From: Angiostrongylus vasorum
Lineage: Eukaryota; Nematoda; Chromadorea; Rhabditida; Metastrongylidae
NCBI GenBank assembly: GCA_018806985.1
Contig: JADANN010000274.1
Location: 992,001 to 1,056,000 of the forward strand
Direction of reading: 5' to 3'
Length of the DNA: 64,000 nt
The translations under genes were made by a program, and so were the position numbers. Under the pieces are notes generated by a model. That model was not told where the DNA came from and did not search any database. It was given only the letters and a program-made list of their open reading frames with translations. Positions 35,501 to 45,295 of the stretch are shown piece after piece; position 1 is the first letter of the stretch; each line of letters opens with the position of its first letter.

Positions 35501-38500
35501 TTTCAGAAAATCGTTTTCTGAGGATGATTTTTTGAGGGATATCGAGTATATTTCTTAATGTTTATCACAGTTCTCTACCTATTGTTCATCATGTTTCTTA
35601 CTACACCTGCGTCATTCAACTCGAACTATGTGTCCTGGTTTTTCAATCCTATGCTCGGGCACGAGGTAAGTGACCACTTCTTGAGTGGCACCTCTCTAAT
35701 GACAGAACTTTTTATAGCCCGAAATGGGCACAATAGTGAATATTCTCAAGCATTTAACTGAAAACGATAAATCTTTCGGTGTTCCGTTGCATAGGAACTT
35801 CGTAATGTCATTGGACGACTTCATTTATGAGCAGATTTGAATCAGTACGTTATTTTAGCCAATCAACTACATCAACGTCTACCATGCCATTAATAATGTC
35901 ATTGTCTCGATAACAACCACACTTTTATATGCTTACCTATGTATAAAATTACACTTGAAGTCGAGAGTCGCAATTAGTAAACTTGGTAGATTCCAGAAGC
36001 AGGTACGAATCTTGCCGATTTCAGCACAGGCCAGAGTAGTCTGCCATGAGCTCTTTTCTATTCGAGCATAGGATTAGCTAACTGATTTCGATTTTTTAAT
36101 TGAATGATTGGAATGAAAAAACAGTGTTAATTACATTTTAATTCTTTATTTGCACGCAAGCTGACGTTTCGGCGGATATCGCCTTCCTGAGATGGAAAGG
36201 TCAAGCTGACAGCAATCTATCCGACCAAGCATCTCCATAACCAAACAGAGAAAACGCTAAACCAAGATTTCAATCACATTGAACACAGACTAGCTTCTTT
36301 GCACACTCACTGCTTTCTATGAGTCCTCTACTGAGTATGTCGCGTGGAGACCAACCGCACAGAATTCACATGGAAGCGTAATGTGCCCATCCCATCAGAA
36401 TGGCATGGTAATGAGGCATTCGTCCCTGCGGTTCATTTTCGGATTTCTGGAATAAATCCAGAAATCCTCAAAAAGTAGAAAATATATTCCAGCTGATCTA
36501 ACGAACACTCAATGTTCCTGGATCGTCTACGTAACGCGCGACCTAACAGCGCTTACGTGATGGAGCCCTTCGACGTCACCGCCCTGTATACAAACGTGTC
36601 GAATGACTCCGCTATACAAGCCATACTCGAACTCCTTATACAATACGGAGAAATAAACATGTATGGCTTCACGGTTCAGCAGTTGATGGCACTCTTAAAG
36701 GAGTGCCTAAACTGCTCACTCTTCAGATGGTCCGGCAAGTATTACGCACAAACGAGAGGGTTGGCAATGGGACAACGACTGGCACCAAGCCTTGCCATCG
36801 CATTTATGTCTAAAGTGGAAGCACCAGTAACCGATCTCCGGCCATTACTCTACTGTAGATATGTAGACGAGTGTTTTGTCATTTGCTCATCACAAGAGGA
36901 AATGGACAAATGTTCTGAGTTACTAAATGAACAGTTAGAGTATATTAAGTTCATCCAAGAGGAACCGAAGGAAAATTGGCTTTCAATACTAAACGTGCAA
37001 ATCAACCTATCAGAAAACGGCTACATTACGAAATGGTACCGAAAATCAAGCAGCAGAAACATACTTGTTCATTACCTCTCCTCTCACCCTTCACACGCAA
37101 AAAGGGCGCTTGTAAGAAACATGTTTCGAACAGCAACCAACGTGTGCACTGGGAGAGAGCAGAGAGAGTAGTCTCGGAACTTGGCGCGGCAAATAGCCAT
37201 TTTTAATGGCTACGAAACTGTAGCTCGGGTGTAGAGGAAACCACAGGCCCCCGAACGATAACTCTAGCGACAATAAAGTCCCGTTTATCCTGCCCTTCAT
37301 TTCAAATGAAGTAAGTGCAGCTACAAAACGTTGTTTAAGAAGGGCCGGTTTAGAGAATTCGGTAACGTTAATTGAAATGCCACCGAGTAATCTAAGAACG
37401 ACGTCTATGTGCAATGCAGAATTGTATAATTTTTCCCAATGGTAGAGACGGTGATTGCATGAGTTCGGGTACAGTTTATCTGATCTCTTGTAAAGCGTGC
37501 GGGGACGAATACGTTGGCGAAACGGGTAGACCACTCTGCGTTCGTATAAAAGAACACCTAGTCGACAAACGTAAACCAAACACTCCACTAGGCACGCATA
37601 GGACGCAGAGACATAACGGAGAAGATTTTTGAAGTACGGGTTATGATCCTCGCGCAGGAATCGAGAACACAAGCGCGCAAAATTCTCGAGGCATTCTGGA
37701 TCAATTCCAAGAATCCGAAAACGAACCGCAGGGGAGGAATGCCTCATTATCATGCGTGATATTGGGAAGTATATAAGCCTGTTATTCTGATGGGATGGGC
37801 ACATTACGCTTCCGTGTGATTTCTGTGAGGTTGGTCTCCACGTGACATACTCAGTGCAGTGAGTGTGCAAAGAAGCTATTCTGTGTTCAATGTGATTGAA
37901 ATCCTGGCTTAGCGTTTTCTCTGTTTGGTTATGGAGGTGTTTGGCGAGGTAGATTGTTGTCAACTTGACCTTTCCAGGCTCTGAAGAAGGCGAAATGCGC
38001 CGAAACGTCAGCTTGCGTGCAAATAAAGCAATAAAATAACATCTCGTGTTTGCTAAACAGAAATATAAAGAATTATTCAACCAACGCCGAGGCTAATAAA
38101 AAGTTGGTGTGGGAGTGTTAGTTACAGTTATTAATTATTCAAAATCAAGTATTCCTTGCCTAGAATACGCTTTTGCTTATAATGACGGACCTTCGTGTTG
38201 TGAAATCTGAATACGCTGGTATTCCTCTTCATCGTAATATTTCGTATAGGTCTTCATTCAATCTTTTCTTATATGCCTTACTAATGTAGTGGCTGCATAT
38301 ATTTATGTTTACATGCAGTACTTCGCTTCATCTAAATTTTTTGGTTATTGTTGGACAAACTGCCTGGCAACTTAGCGCAGGTAGGTAAACTCTGAGTGTT
38401 CTCTCAGATATCTCCAAGCGTTTTCCGCTTTCAGGTTCGGTTTGCATCATCTATCTGATCGTGAACCACGCCATCCGTCGTGGTGTGATCGAGTTAGTGG

Positions 38501-38577
38501 TGCCGGCGAGGTGGGAGAGGCAGCTGAAGAAAGCGCTCGCCCCAAGTAGTCGCGCCCCCAAGTGGTCTTGCCGTTGA
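29585..38577 (+). CDS. SRT-like seven-transmembrane chemoreceptor, three frameshifts
   Basis: Six exons: 29585-29749, 30640-30842, 35441-35665, 35859-36002, 38250-38380, 38435-38577 (TGA). They would encode about 335 aa, the usual length for nematode SRT receptors (serpentine GPCRs, presumed chemosensory). Exon 1 has YDCSNKTIDEWYETG and then PIGLYFLVSGILLE (TM1). Exon 2 starts ILYAPCLIAMVKQNMLNF. Exon 3 has SCMTC-like CACCMTCILLALSRCADF and FNSNYVSWFFNPMLGHE. Exon 4 has YHAINNVIVSITTTLLYAYL and KLGRFQKQ. Exon 5 has QSFLICLTNVVAAYIYVYMQ. Exon 6 has CIIYLIVNHAIRRGVIELVV. Donors, acceptors and phases all agree. Exons 2, 3 and 5 each need removal of one T from a T-run (at about 30712-30718, 35528-35533, 38337-38342) to stay open. 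Either homopolymer sequence errors or a recently broken gene. Introns hold SINE, family C and Penelope insertions. Confidence 0.8.
30050..30250 (-). repeat. SINE-B related copy
   Basis: In receptor intron 1. GATGCCGAGATATTTGCAAA, GATTCGAATCC (B-box-like in antisense), CACTGCACTACTAAGGCTCT, TTTCGCCTTTCTCTAAAG. Confidence 0.55.
30300..30500 (-). repeat. SINE-B related copy
   Basis: In receptor intron 1, tandem to the previous copy and in the same orientation. GAGATATTTGCAAAACTTGG, TTACCCCTTCCAGGGTCTCA, GGCACCACTAAGGCTCTTG, CAATCACCCGTTGACGCGAT. Confidence 0.55.
32095..32530. mobile_element. PLE-derived element with decayed hammerhead-like blocks
   Basis: Two copies of the terminal block in the same orientation, at 32110-32165 and 32465-32525 on the minus strand. 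Each has GAGGTTGA.AAA.AATCT.TTATTCGG followed by the hammerhead-like region. Cores are mutated (CTGGTGA, GAAG). AAAACCGACTTTCCTTTAAC at 32410 is the family's outer end. It lies in receptor intron 2. Confidence 0.5.
32795..33170 (+). repeat. Family C copy (left arm of large inverted repeat)
   Basis: CTTGGATACTTGGACAGCCC at the start, GACGAGGCGGTAAACGG at the end. Confidence 0.75.
32875..33842. repeat. Large inverted repeat, ~390 bp arms, ~195 bp loop
   Basis: The left arm (32875-33266) and the reverse complement of the right arm (33461-33842) match almost base for base. This includes about 100 bp of unique sequence beyond the family C repeat: GTCGAAAAGGACGACGTTTA and CATATGTTGCAACACC are in both arms, ending with GGCCGACAGTACCGTAGAT. 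Because the unique flank is duplicated too, this is one inverted duplication event rather than two independent family C insertions. It is located in intron 2 of the SRT-like receptor gene, so it would be transcribed as part of the pre-mRNA. Confidence 0.85.
33555..33850 (-). repeat. Family C copy (right arm of large inverted repeat)
   Basis: CTTAACGGTTTACCGCCTCG at the left; truncated at the far end near GGCTCCAGAGAAG. Confidence 0.75.
33851..34129. other. Receptor intron 2, nothing further seen
   Basis: Intronic sequence without recognisable repeats or exons. Confidence 0.35.
34130..34330 (-). repeat. SINE-B related copy, diverged
   Basis: ATTACCTTTTCTGGGGGGCT, CATGCGTTATGCACCATTCG, AACCACCCGTCAACAGG in family order. 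Confidence 0.45.
34986..35280 (-). repeat. SINE-A copy, well preserved
   Basis: AGGATAAAGCTCTTGGCGTT (with a GATCAATT duplication), GTCTGGTACCAATTTGCTGA, CACTGCGCCACACGCGCCCC. It lies about 160 bp before receptor exon 3. Confidence 0.85.
36512..37171 (+). pseudogene. Penelope reverse transcriptase, 5'-truncated
   Basis: A 219-codon frame covers the RT palm. Motif A is FDVTALYTNVS, motif B GLAMGQRLAPSLAIAFMS, motif C CRYVDECFVI. It ends with the region preceding the linker (YLSSHPSHAKRALVRN). PLE motif C normally has two adjacent Asp residues; here the second is Glu. The fingers and the N-terminal region are absent, so the frame begins mid-domain. The stop at 37171 separates it from the endonuclease by about 240 bp in shifted frames (linker resembling the 13456-13647 segment, with stops). 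It is inactive as it stands. Confidence 0.85.
37414..37760 (+). pseudogene. Penelope GIY-YIG endonuclease
   Basis: GTVYLISCKACGDEYVGETG is the GIY-YIG core (here the second half is EYVG); RPLCVRIKEHL supplies the conserved Arg and the downstream Glu-containing helix. The CCHH-like Cys pair upstream (CMSSG, CKACG) is also seen in the 13020 copy. The frame stops at 37632 and continues shifted as AQESRTQARKILEAFWINSK to about 37760. The endonuclease would nick target DNA for retrotransposition. Confidence 0.8.
37977..38020 (+). ncRNA. Hammerhead-ribozyme-like motif, core intact
   Basis: Stem I AGGCT (37976-37980) pairs with AGCTT after the cleavage site, allowing one G-U. Core CTGAAGA (37981-37987), extra A, stem II GGCG/CGCC with AAATG loop (37989-38001), GAAA (38002-38005), then C-GTC. 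All core residues of a hammerhead are present. The opposite terminal repeat (36165-36200, minus) carries the same motif with CTCAGGA in place of CTGAAGA, so only the 3' copy looks functional. PLE-associated hammerheads with near-absent stem III are an established class. Confidence 0.6.
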
Positions 38578-38710
38578 CCCTTTGTCGGCCACGCTGACCA
38601 CACAACCTCTCACTTGAGCGACCTCACACAGGTGAATCTACGTGTGTCCGACCACCAATGCGCTACTTCTTCCAAACTCCCCCAGTTCTTGGCAGCCCCC
38701 GGAAAAATAC

Positions 38711-38738
38711 GTTTTGTTTTGTTTTGTTTTGTTTTGTT
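38711..38738 (+). repeat. (GTTTT)n microsatellite
   Basis: Five to six GTTTT units about 130 bp downstream of the receptor stop codon, probably in or near its 3' UTR. Confidence 0.85.
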
Positions 38739-38741
38739 ATG

Positions 38742-40627
38742 TTTTTTCGGACGTTGACGTTTTGTCTGTAAATAAAAGTTCATGCATTTGTTCTCACAAT
38801 CCTTATCATTTTTTTACGTAGCGCAGAAAAGCGTCCGCATATTTCTTTGTTTTAGCAAGTTTAGAATTTGAATTTCCAAAAATTTGAGAATGCAGGTAAC
38901 ATTTTTAAGATCTCCAGCGCGAAAAGGACAGCTGCAAACACTAAGGATACTTTGTGGAACATAATCGTGTTCTGCCCTTCCGAAATCCAATTTTTACATT
39001 TGCTTCCGTATTCAAGATAAGCGCCTTGATGGAAAAATGTGAAAGTGCTAAGTGAAATGGAGCGTAGAAAATCGGAACCTCATACCGGCAAAATAAGATA
39101 GGGGTGGATAATACAGTGGCAGTGATGCTGGTCATCAAGAGCACGGTACCGGCTCGACCACGTCCGAGCGTACCGAGTATCTCGTTTTTGTGAGGTCAGT
39201 AAATCGCTACCAGACTTTTTGGCATAAGTTCACACTCTGTAATCCAAGTGTCAACGCTCTAGCCCGACTCCACAGAGAATCCCAGCATTTAACGACAGTC
39301 GTTATAAAAGGGAAATTTTTAAGCAGCGGCTGAGCTCACACACGAAAAATGCAAAGGCTATTGTGGGTGATGAATGCCAGGAAAAGAATCGGATGCAAGA
39401 AATGCTAGAATTGCACAGCAAACGTGAGAGAGGTCGTGTTAGCTAGAAAATAAAGATAAGATAACGTGTACCTTGTATTCAAAACATTTGTCGAGATTCG
39501 AAGCGTCTTATTGCTGTTGATAAGGCTAAATATGACCGCAGATATGTTGCCTTAAAGTAGAATGCGAGCATGTTTTCGCAGCAAATGCACTGTGCCAATT
39601 ATACATTGGGAGCAATGTGCTAAATCACACATTTTTTCCCTGTGTTTTTACATAAAGGTTGTGTTTTTTAAATTGAATCAAGTCTAATTTAGGCACTTGG
39701 GACAAAAAAAAGCTGCTCATGTTCGAACGGTGAAATATGGGCTTCTGTTAGTGTATGATGGAGAAGCCAATCCCTAAAGATGTCGAGAATAAAAGAAATA
39801 CGCGGGAACAGAGGAAAACAGCTTAGGTACAGCTGTTGTGATTTGGAAAGCCAAGAACGCCGACGAAATCGATACCGTATGAACGACACTATTGGAAAAG
39901 CAAAAGTGGGATTGAGAACGTTGTGCTCTGTCAGGAGAGATTGTAATTTATGTCTCCACAAAGACAAACTTCAAACTTGGGAAGCCGAATTTTACATGCA
40001 GATAATGAAACAACAATAACGTAGCGGACACAGAAATGCGTAAAGGTTGCGTACGAGGATTATGTAATAACTTCAACATAAGAACTGTGAAAGAGCGTGG
40101 GTGTGTACATTGGACATTACTCAATGTTATGATCGTTTTTATCAAGCAAAGAGCAAACAGGAAAATGCGAATGTTCATAGAAGTAGAGGACGACTCTTTG
40201 CGAAAGCCCAATTTTTATTGGTCTCTTTTTTTCAGTGGAGTTCTTTCATTGTAAATGTTTTTATAAATGTGTGCATTTTAATTCACAGAGCGTTCACATA
40301 ATCCAGCTGTGAACAAAGCCTGAACTGACGGTCACGAAAAATTTTACAGACAGTGGAGAGAACATGAGCAAACAGTCAAACGTATCTTCTATTTCGCCGA
40401 TAGTATTTTCTACACGAACGAAGCACGAAGACATTGTTGTTCTGTCTTGTCCCATCTTTGTATTGTACAGAGCTGATCCATCTTTTCACCGCATTGTGAC
40501 ACTCGGATATGAATGAATACAGTGCCACAGTTAACGGCGTCTTTCTGAAGATTTAAAGCAAACAAGAGCAGAAACATTTCTTGAAGCCAAATAACGAGAA
40601 AGTAATAACGATTTTTTCGTGCTTTAG
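38742..40627. other. No supported gene
   Basis: Open frames at 39780-40019 (+) and 40036-40254 (+) have no recognised family. They might hold upstream exons of the terminal exon at 40628, but splice links could not be established. Confidence 0.3.
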
Positions 40628-40851
40628 AATTCGACAAAGTCCTAAAAGTGCATCGCCTGCGAAATTTCGAAAAGACCAATTCCGTCTACGACGAATCCGC
40701 AAGGCGACTACCATTGCAGCAGTCGAAAGTAAGAATTGAGATGCAAAATCTCACTTCTGTTAACATGGCTATCCGAGCTGTCTCCGTTAAGGCGCAATTT
40801 GTTAACCAACTTGACAACTACTTGCCAAAGAAGTCATCAATAAGGAGCTGA
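40628..40851 (+). CDS. Orphan terminal exon, unidentified protein
   Basis: Acceptor TTCGTGCTTTAG ends at 40627. After two phase bases the frame encodes 73 residues to a TGA: FDKVLKVHRLRNFEKTNSVY, then DESARRLPLQQSKVRIEMQN, LTSVNMAIRAVSVKAQFVNQ and LDNYLPKKSSIRS. The length, even composition and clean acceptor favour a real last exon. An alternative acceptor (ACCATTGCAG, ending at 40729) would give a shorter in-frame exon. No family recognised, and no upstream exon identified. Confidence 0.4.
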
Positions 40852-40914
40852 TGCAAACGCATTAGCAGCATTCATGGAAACGACAAGGTTAGAACAAGAC
40901 GGTAGTGAAATGAA

Positions 40915-41110
40915 TAAACTTGTATATGGTAAAAGGGTGTCCTGCAGTACCTACTTGGTCATTGATCCGATTCCGTGTTCCGGATCAATGTTGATTCCCA
41001 ACCCCCTCGTAATCGGTAATTTGGAAACAGACTTGTCGGAGAGGATACAATTACTATTTTATACACCTTTTCTACGATGCTTAAGGGAGTCGAAAGTGTG
41101 GCGCGAAAAT
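40915..41110 (+). repeat. SINE-A copy, degraded
   Basis: GTAATTTGGAAACAGACTTG, GAGAGGATAC, then ACGATGCTTAAGGGAGTCGA in SINE-A order. Head region decayed. Confidence 0.45.
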
Positions 41111-41114
41111 CGGT

Positions 41115-42109
41115 GATTTATTGCCTTCTCAGTTAATAATGCACGAAGATTTCAATTGTCCACACAACCCGTCGTTTCCAAACAGCTCAAGTAGCGAACC
41201 AGAAAAAGCGAGATCGTTTTGATTAAGTTTTCTTAGTACGTGACCAGAATTCTCAAGACACTTCAGTCCCCCACTAGTTCATCTCCGAGATAACAATTTT
41301 CACAGACCAGACTGAGTTCGGAAAGAATTTCTTGATGTGTCAGATACCGAGTAAATAGAGCCACCTTCGTGAATAGAGAACAAAGTTCGCTAAAGCCACT
41401 GCATCTTCAGCAGACGCGTGATGTAATGCGTGCCCAAAAAAATGCGAACTGGAAGAATGTTTGCCGTTGTTGAAATAAAACTTTGTCATGATTTTTGCTA
41501 AGTTAACAGCAGGCGATTACATAATTTTATTGCGGATGACGGAGTGCGTATAAAGCGTTAGCTAGAAGGGTGCAATACACACCTAGCCATTGATCCTGTC
41601 TCATGCTCAGAGCCATCCAACCCTTTGCAACTCTTCAGAGTCGACAGTTTGGCGTTGTGTCACAAGAAAGCAATGGCTGTTCTCTACGGCTTTCACAAAA
41701 ATAACTTTTCTATTTTTCAGCAAGTTGAAAGTCTCATGACAGCCGCAAGCTCTACTTAAATTGAAAAAATAGAGTGCAGTAAATCACACGAAATGCGCTT
41801 CGCATTGATCATGGGGCCTCATAGAGTCCTCCACTACCCTAAGAAAACGACATATCACACTCTTCGCGTTTTTTTCGTTCAGATACTGAAGGAGTTGAAG
41901 ATAGAAATTCTACCTGAGCCACAGTACGAAAGCCGTCTTACTTTAATTACCGTCCAATTCCAAAATTCCACATCAGTAGCTTTTCGTAGAGTAAAATACT
42001 GAAGGCAGAAGTTAAAATCGCTTCTCCACGTTTCATCAACTTAAAAACTCACATTTCCATACAAATGTAATAGAAGGCGAAATCACAGTTTTAATTTATT
42101 ACTTGCTGT
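41115..42109. other. Intergenic, nothing supported
   Basis: A tRNA-like stretch at 41545-41680 (GCGTTAGCTAGAAGGGTGCA) may be an old SINE. The open frame at 41793-42002 has no family features. Confidence 0.3.
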
Positions 42110-42180
42110 CTATTAGAATTTTTCACGGCAGCGTATTATGTGTGATACAATCACAATGATGCTGAGACATTTGCAAAAAT
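42110..42180 (-). repeat. SINE-B end fragment
   Basis: GTATTATGTGTGATACAATC then GATGCTGAGACATTTGC. Confidence 0.55.
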
Positions 42181-42354
42181 GACGACACTGATGACATAAT
42201 ATGATATAATAAGCTGCCTTGTGATGCTGATCAATTGATTGATAACTACCATATTGATCGTCCACATCTCATGGAAGTGTAATCGCAACGTTAGTTCAGA
42301 GAATGGCTGTTTTAGAAGTAGTTTTGAAACAAACTGATTAAATCAGCTGAGAGA

Positions 42355-42500
42355 CAAACGAAACTAAGAACCCGCATGGAGTGGTGCTAAACGCGTTAGC
42401 CCCGAAAGGGTAATAGTGCGTTCGCTCTCCCAACAGATCCCCTGCGGTTCGGAGTTTTGCAAATACTTCAGCATTACTGTGGTTATAATAGCAGGCACTT
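42355..42500 (+). repeat. SINE-B partial copy
   Basis: ACCCGCATGGAGTGGTGCTA, ACGCGTTAGCCCCGAAAGGG, GGAGTTTTGCAAATACTTCA. Confidence 0.6.
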
Positions 42501-43279
42501 GATTGATAGAAGTAGGATTACAGACCCGTTACAAAATCCCCCCTTCACGTTCGGCGCGATAGTAGAACAATCGTGAATATGGAAAGGCGAAAATACGTTA
42601 TTCGAGATCATGCCAATGATTGTTAACATCGTGTATCACATGATAGTTTGAAACTTGTTTAAGTACGACCCATTTCTATTTGTTAGTGCTAGGAAAACAT
42701 TGAGCTTAGGTAGGTGGACGTTCTCCGTTCCACTTGCTCAATCAGAATCGCGTCGTCCATGTGTCGTCGCTGTCATGTGATGCTTCAGATAACTAATGAT
42801 GTGCCAGTGGTCAACGAACTATATTTACTCGATTTGTGTAGTGGCCTTTCTATTTGCCGCAGTCTGTGGGTTTAACTTTGATTTGTAAGATTTGCAAATG
42901 AATAGCATTTATATAGTAGTATGAAGCAAAAGAGTGGTTTTCTGTCTTCATCATCGATGTCTTCAGCTCTAATCACTAAGGTTGACTTAGAGACCTCTTT
43001 TCCCACGTCATGCGAATCCTACTGCTTCCATTCAACTCGTTGTCTTCCAATCGATGTTTACAAAGCTGCTCAGATTCGTGTCCTAGTTCAGCTACAACTT
43101 GAGGATTTTAAAACTTCTTTTCTGTTAACTGACAACGCTGCTCGAGCACGATTTTTAATATAAACTCAAAGTATTCGTGCATCGGCTGTGCGGGCACGTG
43201 TCCGCCTTCTTGCACCTTAACTTGTCGTCGGTTTCTACTAAGACGAAGGCGATTACGTGGCGGCAGCGAATATTGAGAT
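42501..43279. other. Intergenic, nothing supported
   Basis: The open frame 42921-43163 (+) is Ser/Leu-rich with no recognised family. Confidence 0.3.
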
Positions 43280-43335
43280 TAGTTGGCGGACTGCTTACAG
43301 ATGGCGCTAGTTGGCGGACTGCTTACAGATGGCGC
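43280..43335 (+). repeat. Exact 28-bp tandem duplication
   Basis: Two perfect adjacent copies of a 28-bp unit (TAGTTGGCGGACTGCTTACA plus GATGGCGC), at 43280-43307 and 43308-43335. The absence of any mismatch suggests a recent event or an assembly artefact. Confidence 0.95.
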
Positions 43336-44187
43336 AACAATTAAGCTTCATTTCTCTTGTGCACCAAAATTGGTTTCGTACCCTAGTTTGTTCGTTGAGA
43401 TCTCCGTTTTGCTGCGTGTCGTCGCGACGCTCCTTTGTAGAAATGAAGGTTTCGATGCAGTCTGTGCACATTAGGCAAATCTTTTTTTAAGTGCAATGAG
43501 GTTTTCAGAAGATTCAAACGAAGGCTCGAGAAGAGATCTGCTTTGGGATAAACATTCTAGTCGAACTAGAGCTTTGTAATGAGTCGGTTCAAAAAGTTGA
43601 CCCTGCGAGGAATGTGGGGATTTTTACATGTTGATCGAGAAACTCTTAGTCTTATCTCGAAAGTACGACCGCATCCATCTCCTCAGCACCGGAAACATTA
43701 ATGAACAATAAGGAAACCCATAAACTTGTCTACATGCTAGGTATTAGCTTGATTTAACGAATCGTGTAGGTTGCAGCACAATCTCCACTAGTTTCCTTCA
43801 ATCGCAACCATTCTCCATAGTTGTGTCATAGTTTGTGCGAGGTGACATCTGTAAATGTCGTTGCTCCATTCCTTGTATACATCCGCATCCGGGTACAATT
43901 CATGACATGAGCTACAAGTATGTCCGTCCAGAAAATGATTTAACCTCCTTTGAGTCTATTTGCAGCTGCGTTGGGCTTTCGACGTTCGTTAGTTTGGTGG
44001 TGCGCAAAACCACTGGCGTGGTTGAGGTGAGCGCCCAGTGCATAGCCTGGGTAGTTAGCTAGTCACCGGCTTTTTCTGGAGGGGCCAAATGTATCCCATA
44101 TTGTTTTCGGCCTCTTGGGTAAGTTTTCATTAATTCGTTCTCCACATTCGCCATGCTTTGAATTGGAGAACGTGGACTGGTTTGCCA
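43336..44187. other. Intergenic, one weak exon candidate
   Basis: CTATTTGCAG ending at about 43966, followed by an open block to a donor GAG/GTGAGC at about 44027, could be a short exon (plus strand). The frame is not decided and no family is recognised. Confidence 0.25.
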
Positions 44188-44437
44188 CAAAGGATAAAGC
44201 TCTCGGCGTTGATCAATCCCTGAAGGATGCGCCGTGCATTCGACTTCATTAGGTATCGTTGGAGCTCGTGGTGGCCTACCGATGTATTGAGACAGTGCTG
44301 CTATCCTCCAAGACAAATATGGTGCCAATTTGCCGACTTCGGAGGGATGGAAGGCTTGGTGGGTCATGGGCGGGCACGGGGATCGATTCCACCTGTGCGT
44401 CGCAGTGGCGCCTCCAACCACTGCTCCATACGCGGTT
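44188..44437 (-). repeat. SINE-A copy
   Basis: GGATAAAGCTCTCGGCGTTG, AATATGGTGCCAATTTGCCG, CTCCAACCACTGCTCCATAC. It has an internal deletion of about 30 bp after GTTGGAG. Confidence 0.8.
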
Positions 44438-45295
44438 TGCCATGCGCAGTACAACTTTTGAATTCAAAGCAATCCAGAAACCAGTGATCACTGACGACGA
44501 AGGGGTTTTTTCATTGACAATGAGGTTTGGAGTCCTAGTGGATAGCAAGACCTCCTTGAAGACACTACGTAAATGTTGCTGGTTCATCAGAAAGCTAATG
44601 TTGGTGTGGGTGTTAACAGCTTCATATTCGTGCTCATTTCTACTTTCAACGCTGTACAACTTCGAATTAAGCCACAACATGGAAGTGTTTTTTTACTTGC
44701 TTTAACAATGGCACCCATAATTAAATAGATTTCAATTACGATATGGTCAACATTTCCCACATATTTTGATATTTTAAGGGACTTTAATCTCATGTGGCAG
44801 TAGCTCGGCTAAAGCAGGAGGTGCTACGGAAAATTCGGCAAGTTTCTTTTTAGTTCAAAGCCCGATTTTCTTAAGTACTTTAACTTTTACTTTCTTATAC
44901 AGTAATGGTCAAATGTCTGAAGACAAGAACGAGTTGCTGACTAACTAAGTGAAAACACTTAGACGGAGTCACTTCAGAAAAAGTCCTCATCGGCATCAGC
45001 ATCGACATCGTCGAATAAAATGTCATCTTCTTGGGCATCGGAGTCGAAGGGAATTTCATCAAGAGCAAGTCAGAAGAAGGAATACCGATCACCAAAAATG
45101 ATTCGCCAGAAGAAAACTGTGCCTATAAAAAAATTCTTCGTCAACGTCTCACGCACCGCATCCCGAAGCATCGGTATGATTGCTATTACTACATATCCCA
45201 TACACATAATGAAAAACTTCATATCATACAATGAAAAATGTTTCATAGCCTGGAAAAGAACAATCGAGTAATCGACCGGTTTCCGAAAGACTCAG

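Larger units (their letters stand above)
36129..38060 (+). mobile_element. Penelope-like retroelement with inverted terminal repeats, inside receptor intron 4
   Basis: Flanked by inverted repeats of about 340 bp: left 36129-36474, right about 37690-38030 reversed. Both contain GCACGCAAGCTGACGTTTCG / complement, a CAGAGAAAACGCTAAACCA segment, and GAGGCATTCGTCCCTGCGG. The body holds a 5'-truncated reverse transcriptase and a GIY-YIG endonuclease on the plus strand. A partial inverted terminal repeat directly abutting a 5'-truncated body is a structure typical of Penelope insertions. The element fills most of receptor intron 4 (36003-38249) in the sense orientation and leaves both splice sites intact. 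Confidence 0.8.
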
